A stretch of 64,000 bases of DNA from Roseiarcus sp963816065 (GCA_963816065.1 CAWFJG010000022.1:62001-126000), one strand, 5' to 3'; shown: positions 29,199 through 40,768, counted from the stretch's first letter. The notes: generated by a model not told the origin, from the letters alone. Translations and numbers: made by a program.

Positions 29199-29227
29199 TT
29201 GACACATATATTCGGATATTCTAATTT
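29199..29227 (+). promoter_or_regulatory. Promoter with AT-rich palindrome (BigR/SqrR-type operator candidate)
   Basis: TTGACA (29199-29204) and TAATTT (29222-29227) with a 17-bp spacer make a plausible sigma70-type promoter toward the DUF2892 gene. Overlapping the spacer is ATAT-tcgg-ATAT (29208-29219), a perfect palindrome in a strikingly AT-rich island. ArsR-family persulfide sensors (BigR, SqrR, YgaV) bind AT-rich palindromes of this sort in front of rhodanese/DUF2892 genes. Confidence 0.55.
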
Positions 29228-29309
29228 AGCAATATCAAAATCGCTTGGCGTTCGCGCAGGGGGTGCGGTGGGGTCGTCCGCCTGGCCCCCGCCAAAAACA
29301 GGAGCTTGC

Positions 29310-29513
29310 ATGTCCCTCGACCGCGCCGTCCTCGTCTTCGCCGGTTTCGTCGTTCTCGTCAGCGTCACGCTCGGCTATGTGGTCAGCCCATATTGGCTTT
29401 TGCTGACGGCCTTCGCCGGCCTCAACATGATCCAGTCGGCCTTCACAGGCTTCTGCCCGGCAGCGATTGTGTTCCGGCGGCTCGGAATCAGGAAGGGCTG
29501 CGCATTCGAATGA
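29310..29513 (+). CDS. DUF2892 small inner-membrane protein
   Basis: 67 residues: MSLDRAVLVFAGFVVLVSVTLGYV, then YWLLLTAFAGLNMIQSAFTGFCP and VFRRLGIRKGC. Two hydrophobic helices separated by a short turn and the NMIQSAFTGFCP motif identify the DUF2892 (YgaP membrane) family. AGGAG lies about 6 bp before ATG 29310. It diverges from the AhpD-like/rhodanese pair. YgaP's membrane hairpin is proposed to export thiocyanate or sulfur species; here the two functions are on separate genes. Confidence 0.85.
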   Translation: MSLDRAVLVFAGFVVLVSVTLGYVVSPYWLLLTAFAGLNMIQSAFTGFCPAAIVFRRLGIRKGCAFE

Positions 29514-29675
29514 CGCAAAGCAGCGTGGCGGAGGAAGGTCATCTTCATTCTCGCCGCCTGCGTCGACGTCGAGGCTGGAAATAGCCGGCGCACGGGCGCC
29601 TGGAGCGCGTGCGGCGGAGACGCCTCCCACATCGGCGCGGCGCGCGGAGAAACTCGCACGCCGGCTTCGTGACAA

Positions 29676-30203
29676 TCAGTCGCCACGTTCCCAGCGGCGG
29701 CCCTCCGGACCGTCGCGCCCGGGACGATGCGGGCGCAGAAGCCCATGGAGCGTCGCGTCGAACACGACCTTTTGCTTGTCGTCGAGACTTGCGTAGAGCG
29801 GAGCGGCCGCGTCGGCGAGCGCAGACAGTTTGGTCGACATTTCGCCCATCCGCTTCGACATGTCTCGCATCCTCACGATCGGGGACCGCGGGCTGTTGCG
29901 GTCTTCGTCCGCCTGAGGTCCTGCCCCAGGGCCACGCTTGGCGGCGTCGCGCAGCGCCAATTCGAAAGGCGCCCAGTTCTTCTCCTGATCGCTCGTCAGC
30001 GCGAGGCTGGCCTTGAAGCCGACCAGGCGCGCATCGAAGATTTCGGTCCGCCGCTGCATCCATTCCTGACGACGCTGATTTCCCTGCTCCTGCTGCGTCG
30101 CGTCCGGACCGGCCGTATCTGCGAAGCTCTGGACTGCAGGAAGCGCGAGCGCCAGCGTCGCTGCGGCGCACGCGGCAAAAATCATGCGTTTCATCGGTTT
30201 CAT
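29676..30203 (-). CDS. LTxxQ-motif (Spy/CpxP-like) periplasmic protein
   Basis: A 175-residue exported protein. The N-terminal signal MKRMIFAACAAATLALALPAVQSFA is followed by a helical body with QEWMQRRTEIFDARLVGFKASLALTSDQEKNWAPFELAL. The LTSDQ matches the LTxxQ signature, and a second helix ends DDKQKVVFDATLHGLL. Spy/CpxP family members are envelope chaperones or stress sensors. It is transcribed divergently from an OmpR-type response regulator, which may control it. Confidence 0.82.
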   Translation of the reverse strand: MKPMKRMIFAACAAATLALALPAVQSFADTAGPDATQQEQGNQRRQEWMQRRTEIFDARLVGFKASLALTSDQEKNWAPFELALRDAAKRGPGAGPQADEDRNSPRSPIVRMRDMSKRMGEMSTKLSALADAAAPLYASLDDKQKVVFDATLHGLLRPHRPGRDGPEGRRWERGD

Positions 30204-30523
30204 CCTTATTGCTTGCCAGCGAGTCTCCGACGGACGGGACTGCCTGCCGGCGTCGAACCGGGCGCATCCGCCTTCGAGCCTTCGCCCGCGTATTCGACCT
30301 CGCCATGAGGAAAGCCTATCGCGCCCCCACGACGAGGTCATATGAAGTGTTGTTGCAGCAGCGACAGCGATTGCTTTCCCTGAAACCGGGGGAAATGCCG
30401 GCGCCGGGCGCATTCGAGCCGGGGAATTCGCTTCGCAACATAAAATAATGTTCTCTGTCAGGCGAGGTCATCCCATAATTTGCGGCCTCACGGTAAGCTT
30501 GCGGACTCTCAAAGGTCTTCGCC
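30204..30523. promoter_or_regulatory. 320-bp divergent promoter region (LTxxQ gene / two-component operon)
   Basis: No gene is visible. AACAT-aaaata-ATGTT (30437-30452) is a small AT-rich inverted repeat about 75 bp before the response-regulator start and could be part of its promoter or operator. No sigma factor consensus is convincing. Confidence 0.4.
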
Positions 30524-31256
30524 TTGTCCTCGTGTCTAGCCAATGCCCGCGCTCATATCCTCGTTGTCGAGGACGATCCGGTGATCCAGCGGATGCTTTC
30601 CGAAGTTTTGGGCGAGAACGGCTTCTCCGTCGCGAGCGCGGGCTCGGCCGTGGACATGGATCGCGTCCTGAGTTCGGGAGGAGATCGACCTCGTCGTGCT
30701 GGACGTCATGCTTCCCGGCGAGGATGGTTTCAGCATCTGCAGGCGGCTACGCGGATCCTCGAACGTGCCGATCCTGATGCTGACGGCGCTCGGGCAAGAG
30801 ATCGACCGCGTGGTCGGCCTCGAGATCGGCGCCGACGACTACGTGACTAAGCCATTCAATTCGCGGGAGCTTGTCGCGCGGATCCGCGCTCTCCTCAGGC
30901 GAGCGCGCGCCGCCGGCGCGAGCGTCGGCCGGCGTCTCGGGCCGCTGCGTTTTGCGGGCTGGCGAATCTATCCCGGCGAACGACAGTTGCTCAATCCCGA
31001 GGGCGTCCGGGTCACGACGACCAGCGCCGAGTTCGACCTCTTGATGGCCTTCTGCCAACATCCGGGCGAAGTGCTGTCGCGCGAACAGCTTCTGGACTTC
31101 ACCCACAGCGGCGCCGCCGGACCGATCGAGCGCAGCGTCGACGTCCATATCAGCCGAATCCGGCAGAAAATCGAACCCGATCCGCGCGATCCGACCCTGA
31201 TCAAGACGGTGCGGCTCGGCGGGTATATCTTCACACCCGACGTCGAGGGGCCGTGA
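30524..31256 (+). CDS. OmpR-family response regulator (one frameshift)
   Basis: A receiver plus winged-helix DNA-binding protein of about 244 residues. HILVVEDDPVIQRML holds the acidic pocket, LVVLDVMLPGEDGF the phospho-Asp, LMLTALG and YVTKPF the Thr and Lys. The C-terminal Trans_reg_C domain includes TSAEFDLLMAFCQHPGEVLSREQLL and RSVDVHISRIRQKIE. One surplus base at about 30676-30682 shifts GGDRPRR into EIDLVVLD. The start is TTG 30524 (MSSCLANARAHILVV). Its stop overlaps the start of the sensor kinase gene. Confidence 0.9.
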
Positions 31257-32638
31257 TGACGCTTGTCCGGCGCCTCGTCCCACGCACCATTGCCGGTCAG
31301 ATCACCGGCTTGCTTTGCCTGGCGGTGTTGCTGGGGGTCGGTTTCGCATCGGCGATCCTGCTCTATCTGATCAATCAGGGGCGGGACGAAGTGGATCACC
31401 AGATCTTCGCCGCCGTACAGGCGGCGCGCATCGCCGCGATTACCCGGCAGGTGCAGGTGGCGGCCACTCCTGAAGACCGGTCCGCTCTTCTCGAGCGGCT
31501 GAAGTCCGATCGCATGGAGGTGCGCCTCGTCCCGCTCGAGGGCTTGCCCGCGAACCCGCCTGCGACCGCAGCGGCGCCTGGTCGCATCCTAGGCATCGAG
31601 AAGAGCCTTGAGCGGGACTGGAATTTGCGGTCCCTGACCGGAGCGCCCGGCGGCAAGAATGACAGGGTCATCTTCATACCGCTCAACGGCCGAGAGGCGT
31701 TGCGGTTCGGGTTGGCGCCGCACGGCTTCCTGCACAATATCCTGTTTGTCCAGGCGATCGGCGCACTCGCCATCATTACCCTGAGCATTTTGTTCCTATC
31801 CGCCTATGCGGTCGGCTGGATCACCTCGCCGCTGTCGTCGATCGCTTCGGCGGCGCGCGCCTTCGGCCGGAGCGAGGACAACGAGCCGGACCTCAGCGTT
31901 GAGGGCCCGCGCGAGATTGGCGAGGCCGCCTCGGCGCTCAATGACATGCGCAAGCGCGTGCGCGCGCTCGTCCGGGAGCGCACCCTGATGCTGACCGCGA
32001 TCAGCCACGATCTGCGGACGCCTCTGACGAGGCTGCGGCTCAGGACCGAGCGCGTAACGGACGAACCGGTTCGCGCCGCCATGATGCAGGACATTCTCCT
32101 GATCAGCGAGATGGTCGGGGAAACGCTCGCCTACGTCCGGTCGAGCGACCAGCCGGAGCCGGCCGCGCTGACCGATCTTCCGAGCCTTCTCGAGACGATC
32201 GCGGCGCAGTTCCTCGACATCGGGCATTCGGTTTCGTACCGCGGCCCCGATCGGCTGACCTTCGCCGGGCGCGCCCAGGGGATCGCGCGCGCCGTCACCA
32301 ACGTCGTCGAGAACGGCACGAAGTATGGAACCAGCGTCGAGATCGTATTGCGTCCCATCGAAGGCGGAGCTGTCGAAATCGAAGTCGACGACGACGGTCC
32401 GGGGATCAGGCAATCGCTTCTCGACCGGGTCCTCGACCCCTTCTTCAAGGGAGACGCCGCGAGATCCCAGGACGGTCGCGTCGGCTTCGAACTCGGACTC
32501 TCGATTGCGCGCCACATTGCGGAAAAGCATGGCGGCGTCGTGCACTTGTCGAACCGCGAGCCGCACGGCCTCAGCGTATCGCTGATCTTCAGGCCGCTGC
32601 CCGTGGTCGGCGCCGCCAGGCTGGCGCTGGCGCACTGA
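31256..32638 (+). CDS. Sensor histidine kinase (EnvZ-like, HAMP)
   Basis: 460 residues. Two transmembrane helices (QITGLLCLAVLLGVGFASAIL and ILFVQAIGALAIITLSILFLS) bracket a periplasmic domain of about 130 residues. A HAMP segment follows (ITSPLSSIASAARAFGR), then HisKA with the phospho-His in TAISHDLRTPLTRLRLR, and HATPase motifs NVVENGTKYG, DDDGPGI and GLSIARHIAEKHGG. The final G1 reads GFELGLSIA rather than GTGLGLSIA. ATG 31256 overlaps the regulator's TGA (TGATG); a GTG at 31253 is an alternative. It partners the upstream OmpR-type regulator. Confidence 0.92.
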   Translation: MTLVRRLVPRTIAGQITGLLCLAVLLGVGFASAILLYLINQGRDEVDHQIFAAVQAARIAAITRQVQVAATPEDRSALLERLKSDRMEVRLVPLEGLPANPPATAAAPGRILGIEKSLERDWNLRSLTGAPGGKNDRVIFIPLNGREALRFGLAPHGFLHNILFVQAIGALAIITLSILFLSAYAVGWITSPLSSIASAARAFGRSEDNEPDLSVEGPREIGEAASALNDMRKRVRALVRERTLMLTAISHDLRTPLTRLRLRTERVTDEPVRAAMMQDILLISEMVGETLAYVRSSDQPEPAALTDLPSLLETIAAQFLDIGHSVSYRGPDRLTFAGRAQGIARAVTNVVENGTKYGTSVEIVLRPIEGGAVEIEVDDDGPGIRQSLLDRVLDPFFKGDAARSQDGRVGFELGLSIARHIAEKHGGVVHLSNREPHGLSVSLIFRPLPVVGAARLALAH

Positions 32639-32763
32639 CTCGGACCGAGGTCTCCGCGGCCGCCGCGGGAGGCGCATCTGGTCGGCCCGTTCGGCGCCGC
32701 ACTTGCGCGCCGCCGCCATCGCCCATAAATGCGGCGCTTGTCGAGCGAAGGACGATCAAGCCG

Positions 32764-33330
32764 ATGCAAGAGGACACCGCCGCCCGCGCGCCGGGCTGGC
32801 ACGCGACCACCATCCTCATGGTGCGCAAGGGCGACAGGGTGGTGATCGGCGGCGACGGCCAGGTCAGCATGGGCCAGACGGTGGTCAAGGCGACGGCGCG
32901 CAAGGTGCGCCGACTCGCCAAGGGCGAGGTGATCGCAGGCTTTGCCGGCGCGACCGCCGACGCCTTCACTCTATTCGAGCGGCTCGAGGCCAAGCTCGAG
33001 CAATATCCCGGTCAGCTCGCCCGCGCCTGCGTCGAGCTCGCCAAGGACTGGCGCACCGACCGCTATCTCCGCCGCCTCGAGGCGATGCTGCTCGTCGCCG
33101 ACAGGGGCACGGGCTTCACGATCTCGGGCGCGGGCGACGTGCTCGAGCCCGAGGTGGACGAGAACGGGTCGGCCATGGCGATTGGCTCGGGCGGCAACTA
33201 CGCCCTCGCGGCCGCCCGCGCGCTGTTGCCGATGGCGCTCGACGCCGAAGAGATCGTGCGCCGCTCGATGCGCATTGCCGCCGACATCTGCGTCTACACC
33301 AACGCCAACCTGATCGTCGAAGGCCTCTGA
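32764..33330 (+). CDS. hslV: ATP-dependent protease subunit HslV
   Basis: The peptidase ring of the HslUV (ClpYQ) protease, 188 residues. The mature catalytic Thr is exposed after a 14-residue propeptide in WHATTILMVRKG (Thr15). GGDGQVSMGQTVVK, AGFAGATADAFTLFERLE and AIGSGGNYALAAARAL are standard. It is 4 bp ahead of hslU, forming an operon. The frame is intact. Confidence 0.97.
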   Translation: MQEDTAARAPGWHATTILMVRKGDRVVIGGDGQVSMGQTVVKATARKVRRLAKGEVIAGFAGATADAFTLFERLEAKLEQYPGQLARACVELAKDWRTDRYLRRLEAMLLVADRGTGFTISGAGDVLEPEVDENGSAMAIGSGGNYALAAARALLPMALDAEEIVRRSMRIAADICVYTNANLIVEGL

Positions 33331-33334
33331 CCTC

Positions 33335-34636
33335 ATGACGGAACTCAGTCCGCGCGAAATCGTCTCCGAGCTCGACCGTTATATCGTCGGCCAGGCGGAG
33401 GCCAAGAGAGCCGTCGCCATCGCCTTGCGCAACCGCTGGCGCCGCCTGCGGCTCGGCTCGCCGATGCGCGAGGAAGTGATGCCGAAGAACATCCTGATGA
33501 TCGGCCCGACCGGTTGCGGCAAGACCGAGATCGCGCGGCGTCTCGCCCAACTCGCCAACGCACCCTTTCTCAAGGTCGAGGCGACAAAATTCACTGAGGT
33601 CGGCTATGTCGGGCGCGATGTCGAGCAGATCGTGCGCGATCTCGTCGAGGTCGCCATTGCGCTGATGAAGTCGCGCAAGCGCAAGGACATCGAGGCCAAG
33701 GCCGAGCTGGCGGCGGAAGAGCGGGTGCTCGACGCGCTAGTCGGGGCGACCTCGTCGTCGGCCACGCGCGAAGCCTTCCGGCGCAAGCTCCATGCGGGCG
33801 AACTCGACGAGAAGGACGTCGAGGTCGAGCTTCCGCAGAGCGGCTCGGGCATGCCGATGTTCGAATTGCCCAACATGCCCGGCGCCTCGATCGGCGCGAT
33901 CAACATCGCCGACATCTTCGGCAAGGGCCAGCGAACGAAGCCGAAGCGCCTGACGGTGGCCGAGGCGCGCGAGCCGCTTGTGGCGGCGGAAGCCGAGAAG
34001 CTGCTCGACCAGGACGCGATCGTGCGCGACGCGATCAACGAGGTCGAGAGCAACGGCATCGTCTTTCTCGACGAAATCGACAAGATCTGCGCCCGCGAGG
34101 GCCGCGGCGGCGCCGACGTCTCCCGCGAGGGCGTGCAACGCGACCTCCTGCCGCTGATCGAGGGGACGACGGTCGCCACCAAGCACGGCACGGTCAAGAC
34201 CGACCATATCCTGTTCATCGCGTCGGGAGCCTTCCACATCTCGCGGCCCTCCGACCTGCTGCCCGAGTTGCAGGGCCGGCTGCCGATCCAAGTCGAGCTC
34301 AAGTCGCTGACCGAGGACGACTTCAAGCGCATCCTCACCGACACCGAGGCGAGCCTGATCAAGCAATATGTGGCGCTGATGCAAACCGAGGGCGTGTCGC
34401 TCGAATTCTCGGACAATTCGATCGCGGCGATCGCCCGCATCGCCGCCAAGGTCAACGGCTCGGTCGAGAACATCGGGGCGCGCCGCCTCCAGACCGTGAT
34501 GGAGCGCGCGCTCGACGAGGTGAGCTTCACCGCCGCCGACCGCTCCGGCGAGACCGTGACAATCGACGCGGGCTTCATCGACCGCCAGGTCGGAGACCTA
34601 GCGGGCAACGCCGACCTCAGCCGGTTCATCCTGTAA
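33335..34636 (+). CDS. hslU: HslUV protease ATPase subunit HslU
   Basis: The AAA+ unfoldase of HslUV, 433 residues. SPREIVSELDRYIVGQ begins the protein; Walker A is GPTGCGKTEIARRLAQ, and EVGYVGRDVEQIVRDL, Walker B GIVFLDEIDKIC and sensor GARRLQTVMERALDE follow, ending GDLAGNADLSRFIL. The last residues dock into HslV. The central I-domain (about 110-240) is present. It follows hslV directly. Confidence 0.97.
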   Translation: MTELSPREIVSELDRYIVGQAEAKRAVAIALRNRWRRLRLGSPMREEVMPKNILMIGPTGCGKTEIARRLAQLANAPFLKVEATKFTEVGYVGRDVEQIVRDLVEVAIALMKSRKRKDIEAKAELAAEERVLDALVGATSSSATREAFRRKLHAGELDEKDVEVELPQSGSGMPMFELPNMPGASIGAINIADIFGKGQRTKPKRLTVAEAREPLVAAEAEKLLDQDAIVRDAINEVESNGIVFLDEIDKICAREGRGGADVSREGVQRDLLPLIEGTTVATKHGTVKTDHILFIASGAFHISRPSDLLPELQGRLPIQVELKSLTEDDFKRILTDTEASLIKQYVALMQTEGVSLEFSDNSIAAIARIAAKVNGSVENIGARRLQTVMERALDEVSFTAADRSGETVTIDAGFIDRQVGDLAGNADLSRFIL

Positions 34637-34798
34637 GGCGAGCGGCGCGACCGTTGTCGCCGCAATCGTTGATCGAGGCCGACGCCTCACATGGCGTCCA
34701 GAGGCCCCGTCTCTCGACCGGCGATGGATCGCGTCTACAAAGGCGTGGCGTTTCGCCTTAGATTGTCCGCCGCCCCGCTCGCCTGTGAGGAGCCGACC

Positions 34799-35329
34799 AT
34801 GATTCCGCTCGTTCTAACCTATGTCGGCGACGACAGGCCTGAACTCGTCAACGCGGTCTCCGAGAAGGTCGCCGCTTTCGGCGGAACTTGGCTCGAAAGC
34901 CGCGCGGTTCGGCTCGCCGGCAAGTTCGCCGGCATCCTGCGCGTCGACGTTCCGGAGGCCAGCCTGCCAGCGCTCGAGGGCGCGTTGCGCGACCTCGCGC
35001 CGGCGGGTCTCGTTCTGACGATCGAGCGCGGGCGGCCCGACGAGGCTGTGTCCACCCTGCGTATGATCACGCTCGACATTCTCGGCAACGAGCGGCCGGG
35101 CATCGTGCGCGACGTCACCCAGGCGCTGAGCGCGCTCGGTGTCAACATTGAGGAATTCGAGAGTCGCCTGGAGAGCGCCGCCTTCACCGGCGTCGAGATG
35201 TTCCGCGCCCACGCCCGGCTCAGGGCTCCCGAGACGCTGCCGCTCGAGGCGCTGCGCAAGACTCTCGAGCGTCTTGCCGGCGAGATCATGGTCGATCTGA
35301 CCCTGGCCGAGACGGACCCGAGCGCCTGA
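34799..35329 (+). CDS. ACT-domain protein (GcvR-like)
   Basis: 176 residues made of two ACT domains: LVLTYVGDDRPELVNAVSEKVAAFGGTW and ITLDILGNERPGIVRDVTQALSALGVNIEEFESR. This is the layout of GcvR-type glycine cleavage regulators, which bind amino acids and act by protein contact, not DNA binding. GAGGAG precedes ATG 34799. It stands between hslU and the Hsp20-like gene with over 130 bp on each side, so it is probably separately transcribed. Confidence 0.82.
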   Translation: MIPLVLTYVGDDRPELVNAVSEKVAAFGGTWLESRAVRLAGKFAGILRVDVPEASLPALEGALRDLAPAGLVLTIERGRPDEAVSTLRMITLDILGNERPGIVRDVTQALSALGVNIEEFESRLESAAFTGVEMFRAHARLRAPETLPLEALRKTLERLAGEIMVDLTLAETDPSA

Positions 35330-35464
35330 TACGCCCCGAGGGAGTCGGCGAGCGCGTCATCCCCTTGGAACCGCGGAACAACCCGGATGAACTTCGGTCC
35401 GGTTTGCGTTACTGATCGACCCGTTCCCGCGCCCGCGAGCGGCGCCGATCCGCAGGATGACCCT

Positions 35465-35870
35465 ATGGACGCCAATTTTCCACGCTACTGGATGTGGTCG
35501 GAGGCCTTCGAGATGCTGGCGCGCGCCGAGCGCATGCGCGACCAGTTCGTGCGTCCGGCCGGCCCTCGCCAGAAAGCCTGGGAGCCGCCTGTCGACGTGC
35601 TCGAGACCGAGCGGCTCGTGCTGGTGCTCGTCGCCCTGCCCGGCGTCGAGATCGATGGCGTCGTCGCCCGCGTCGAGGGCGATGAGCTGGTCGTGTCCGG
35701 CGCGCGCGTCTATCCGCCGGAGTTCCGTACAGCGGCAATTCACCGGCTCGAACTGCCGCAGGGCCAGTTCGAGCGCCGGGTGCGTCTGCCGTCCGGGCGC
35801 TACGCCGCCATCGAGCGGTCCGCGTCGCATGGTTGCCTGATGATCACGCTCAAGAAGTCGGAGCCGCGCA

Positions 35871-35878
<8 letters not shown>
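35465..35878 (+). CDS. Hsp20/alpha-crystallin-like protein
   Basis: 137 residues. An N-terminal helix (YWMWSEAFEMLARAERMRDQF) precedes an alpha-crystallin-type beta domain: PPVDVLETERLVLVLVALPGVE, ELVVSGAR, IHRLELPQGQFERRVRLPSG and GCLMITLKK. The C-terminal IxI tail of classical small heat-shock proteins is absent. Start ATG 35465 was chosen for the GCAGGATGA just upstream. It overlaps lon by 8 bp, so the two are co-translated, which supports a role in presenting damaged protein to Lon. Confidence 0.82.
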
Positions 35879-38270
<2,392 letters not shown>

Positions 38271-38373
38271 GGCGGAGGGCCATGGGATGCCCGCAGACAT
38301 CGCCATAAGACCGTCTCGCTTCGCCGAACGCGCTCGATTCGGCGAGAAGACCATCGCCGCCGACAAGGCTGGG

Positions 38374-38392
38374 GCCTGTTAGCAGGCTTTTT
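38374..38392 (+). terminator. Rho-independent terminator downstream of lon
   Basis: GCCTG-ttag-CAGGC (38374-38387) is followed at once by a run of five T. It lies 104 bp beyond the lon stop and doubles as the terminal hairpin of repeat element B. Confidence 0.65.
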
Positions 38393-38596
38393 CTGACGCG
38401 TCGAACGACGCCCCGTTCCAAAAACACGTGCAATATCAAAATATTACCGGATACACAACCCGCCGGTTGCGAGCGCGGAACAGGCGCCATAACAGGCGCC
38501 TTAACAGGCCCCGAACAGGCACTTAACAGGCAGGAACAGGCAGGAACAAGCGGGCGAAACGTCAGGGCGCGACCGGGCGCGACTAGGTTGTAAGTC
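38374..38596 (-). repeat. Structured 223-bp intergenic element, copy B
   Basis: Read on the minus strand, the parts are the same as in copy A: arm ACTTACAACC (38586-38595), GC-rich stretch, an array of seven 10-12 bp GCCTGTT or GCTTGTT units (38478-38550), second arm GGGTTGTGT (about 38452-38460), the identical box TTGATATTGCACG (38427-38439), a T-run with GGAACG, and terminal hairpin GCCTGCTAACAGGC (38374-38387). It begins 12 bp after the dusA stop and points the same way as dusA, just as copy A points the same way as leuD. Confidence 0.75.
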
Positions 38597-38607
38597 GCCT
38601 CGTTCTG

Positions 38608-39632
38608 CTAGCCCGCCTCGGCCGGCGCCAGGCGCTCGTTCGCCGGCGCCGGGGCCGGCGCTCGCTCGACCCGCGCCATGGCGCGCTCGAGCACGTCGAG
38701 CCTCGCCCCGCGCGGAGCGGCTTCCACAGCGAGGACCTGGCGAAAGGCGCGGGCGCCGCGCCGCGCCGCGAACAGGCCGTGCAGGTGGCGGGTGAAGTCG
38801 TGCAGGCGTTCGCCACGCTCGAGACCTTCGGCGATCACGGGAAAGAACGCCGTCAGCGCTTCGAACGCGTCGGCGACCGGCGCGGGCTCGCCAAAGATCT
38901 CCGGATCGACGCCGAGCAAAAGCTCGGGGTTCTGGTAGGCGGCGCGGCCGATCATGACCCCGTCGACATGGGCGAGATGGGCGCGCGCCGCCTCGAGGTC
39001 CGCACGCCGCCGTTGATCGCGACCGGCCACTCGGGATGCTCGCGCTTCAGCGCGTAGACGAGGCCGTAGTCGAGCGGCGGCACGGTGCGGTTGTCCTTCG
39101 GGCTCAGGCCCTCGAGCCAGGCCTTGCGGGCGTGCACGATCAGCGCGTCCGCTCCGGCCGCCTTCACGGCGGCGGCGAAGGCGAACAGCGCCTCGCCCGG
39201 ATCCTGGTCGTCGACGCCGATGCGGCACTTGACCGTCACCGGCACGCCGACCGCCGCCTTCATCGCCGCGACTCCGTCGGCGACCAACTCCGGCTCGCGC
39301 ATCAGGCAGGCGCCGAACCGGCCGCTCTGCACCCGGTCCGACGGGCAGCCGCAGTTCAGGTTGATCTCGTCATAGCCGAAATCGGCGCCGATCCGGGCCG
39401 CCTCGGCCAGACGTCCCGGCGCCGAGCCGCCAATCTGCAGCGCCACCGGATGCTCGGCCGGATCGAAGCCGATCAGCCGCTCCCGCGGGCCGAACACGAC
39501 GGCGTCGGCGGTGACCATCTCGGTATAGAGGCGGGCGCGGCGCGTGAGCAGCCGATGGAACGCCCGGCAGCGCCGGTCGGTCCAGTCCATCATCGGCGCG
39601 ACGGACAGCCTATAGGTTTGAAATTCTTCCAC
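38608..39632 (-). CDS. dusA: tRNA-dihydrouridine synthase A (one frameshift)
   Basis: This flavoenzyme reduces uridines 20/20a of tRNA. The start MEEFQTYRLSVAPMMDWTDR is typical of DusA; YTEMVTADAVVFG, INLNCGCPSDRVQSGRFGACLM (catalytic Cys region), VTVKCRIGVDD and INGGV follow. A missing base at about 38997-39003 breaks the frame after INGGV; DLEAARAHLAHVDGVMIGRAAYQNP resumes in the next frame. The corrected length is about 341 residues. The alanine/proline-rich tail (VERAPAPAPANERL) is a modest extension. Confidence 0.9.
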
Positions 39633-39935
39633 TTTTCCTTTAACTCAATGCGTTGGATCGGCCTCGTGCACACTGATTTTGCGACCCAATACGCCAATCC
39701 ACGACATGGTGAGTCCCAGGATAGGAGCACGAAATTGGCCTCCTTGTTGAGGCTTCCATCTGAGTCCCGGCTGGCGATCGTCCCGCACAAGAGGCGCTCT
39801 ATATATGCGAGACTTTCCGTCGCAAAGACGACGCCCACAAGGACTGGAAGATGATGCGGCGCCACACCCAGCTGAAGCCGGAGGCCCGCTGCGCGCTGGC
39901 GCGTCTGGGGCGGGGTACTGGCGCGCCTGAAAACT
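39633..39935. other. 303-bp region upstream of the decayed toxin gene, with a short coding-like stretch
   Basis: No complete gene is visible. From about 39762 to 39947 (+) one frame reads ALYICETFRRKDDAHKDWKM and ARCALARLGRGTGAPENYGS before a stop. It is coding-like, but I cannot assign a family, and it has no start. It may be the 3' end of a lost gene. Confidence 0.35.
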
Positions 39936-40283
39936 ATGGTTCTTAAGGCGGGCTGGGAAGTGCGGAGTTGCTCGAAGCGGCCGAGGCCGTGGCGTCCGGT
40001 CTATGGGACGCCGATCTTGGCGGCGGCGTCTTCGAGCAACGGATCGCCCGCGCAGGCGGCGGCAAGTCCGGACCATCGTCCTGTTCCGGGTCGGCGGACA
40101 CAGCCTTTCGTCCACGGCTTTGCCGGGAACGAGAAGGCGAACGTCACGCCCGAGGAACTCGAGGCGCTGAAGACATGGGCCGCCGCCTTCCTCGGCCTCG
40201 ACGCTGAGGCGTTGAAGAAGGCGAGCGCCGTCGGTGAGATTGCAGAGGTTACGAACGATGGCGAAGACGGCAGGCAAGGCTGA
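39936..40283 (+). pseudogene. RelE/HigB-type toxin remnant
   Basis: The pieces of a PF06296-type RelE toxin can be read by switching frames: MVLK..., LLEAAEAVASGLWDADLGGGVFEQRIARAGGGKSG, RTIVLFRVGGHS and FVHGFAGNEKANVTPEELEALKTWAAAFLG. The expected GKSGGFRTIV junction is short by several bases, so there is more than one indel, including a real deletion. The 3' end overlaps the antitoxin start by 26 bp, the normal layout of these pairs. It is probably non-functional. Confidence 0.65.
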
Positions 40284-40658
40284 AGGCGGCATCCTCGGCA
40301 CGGTCCACAAGACCGCCGCCGGCCTGCACCGCGCAGGCGTCATCGACAAGGCGACCATGCGCGAGTTCGACGCCCTGTGCCTGACCCGGGCAACGCCGAT
40401 GGCGCCGGAGGAGATCAAGGCGCTACGAGAGCGTGAGCAGGTCTCCCAGCCGGTGTTCGCCAGCTACCTGAACGTCCGCAAGGATGCGGTCAGCAAGGGG
40501 AACGGGGCGAACAGCGGCCGGATGGGCCGTCGCTGAAGCTGCTGAACATGGTAAGGACGAAGGGATTGCGGGCTATCGCCCAGGCTGCAAGGTCGACATG
40601 GACAATCGCACGCTATACGGAGGCAGCATGGCGGCGGATAGAGGCGAGGCTATGCTGA
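40258..40658 (+). CDS. HTH antitoxin (NadS/HigA-like), frameshifted
   Basis: The protein reads MAKTAGKAEGGILGTVHKTA, then MREFDALCLTRATPMAPEEIKALREREQVSQPVFASYLNVRKDAVSK, an XRE-type helix-turn-helix of the family that partners RelE-type toxins. A missing T at about 40498 turns the expected KWERGE into KGNGAN and leads to an early stop at 40536. Corrected, it continues RPDGPSLKLLNMVRTKGLRAIA and a short tail to 40658. It overlaps the toxin remnant upstream. Confidence 0.68.
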
Positions 40659-40768
40659 TTGCCTCGTCAATTCCTTTACTACGCGCGCAATGACGGGGGC
40701 CAAGCAACTTGAATTTATCTCGCTCTCGAGGAAAGCGGAGCGAGGAATTCAGAGTAGTCCGGCAAGAA

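Larger units (their letters stand above)
38271..38607. other. 337-bp intergenic region between convergent lon and dusA, holding repeat element B
   Basis: No coding frame is supported. The region is almost filled by repeat element B (38374-38596), with the lon terminator at its left end. Confidence 0.6.
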
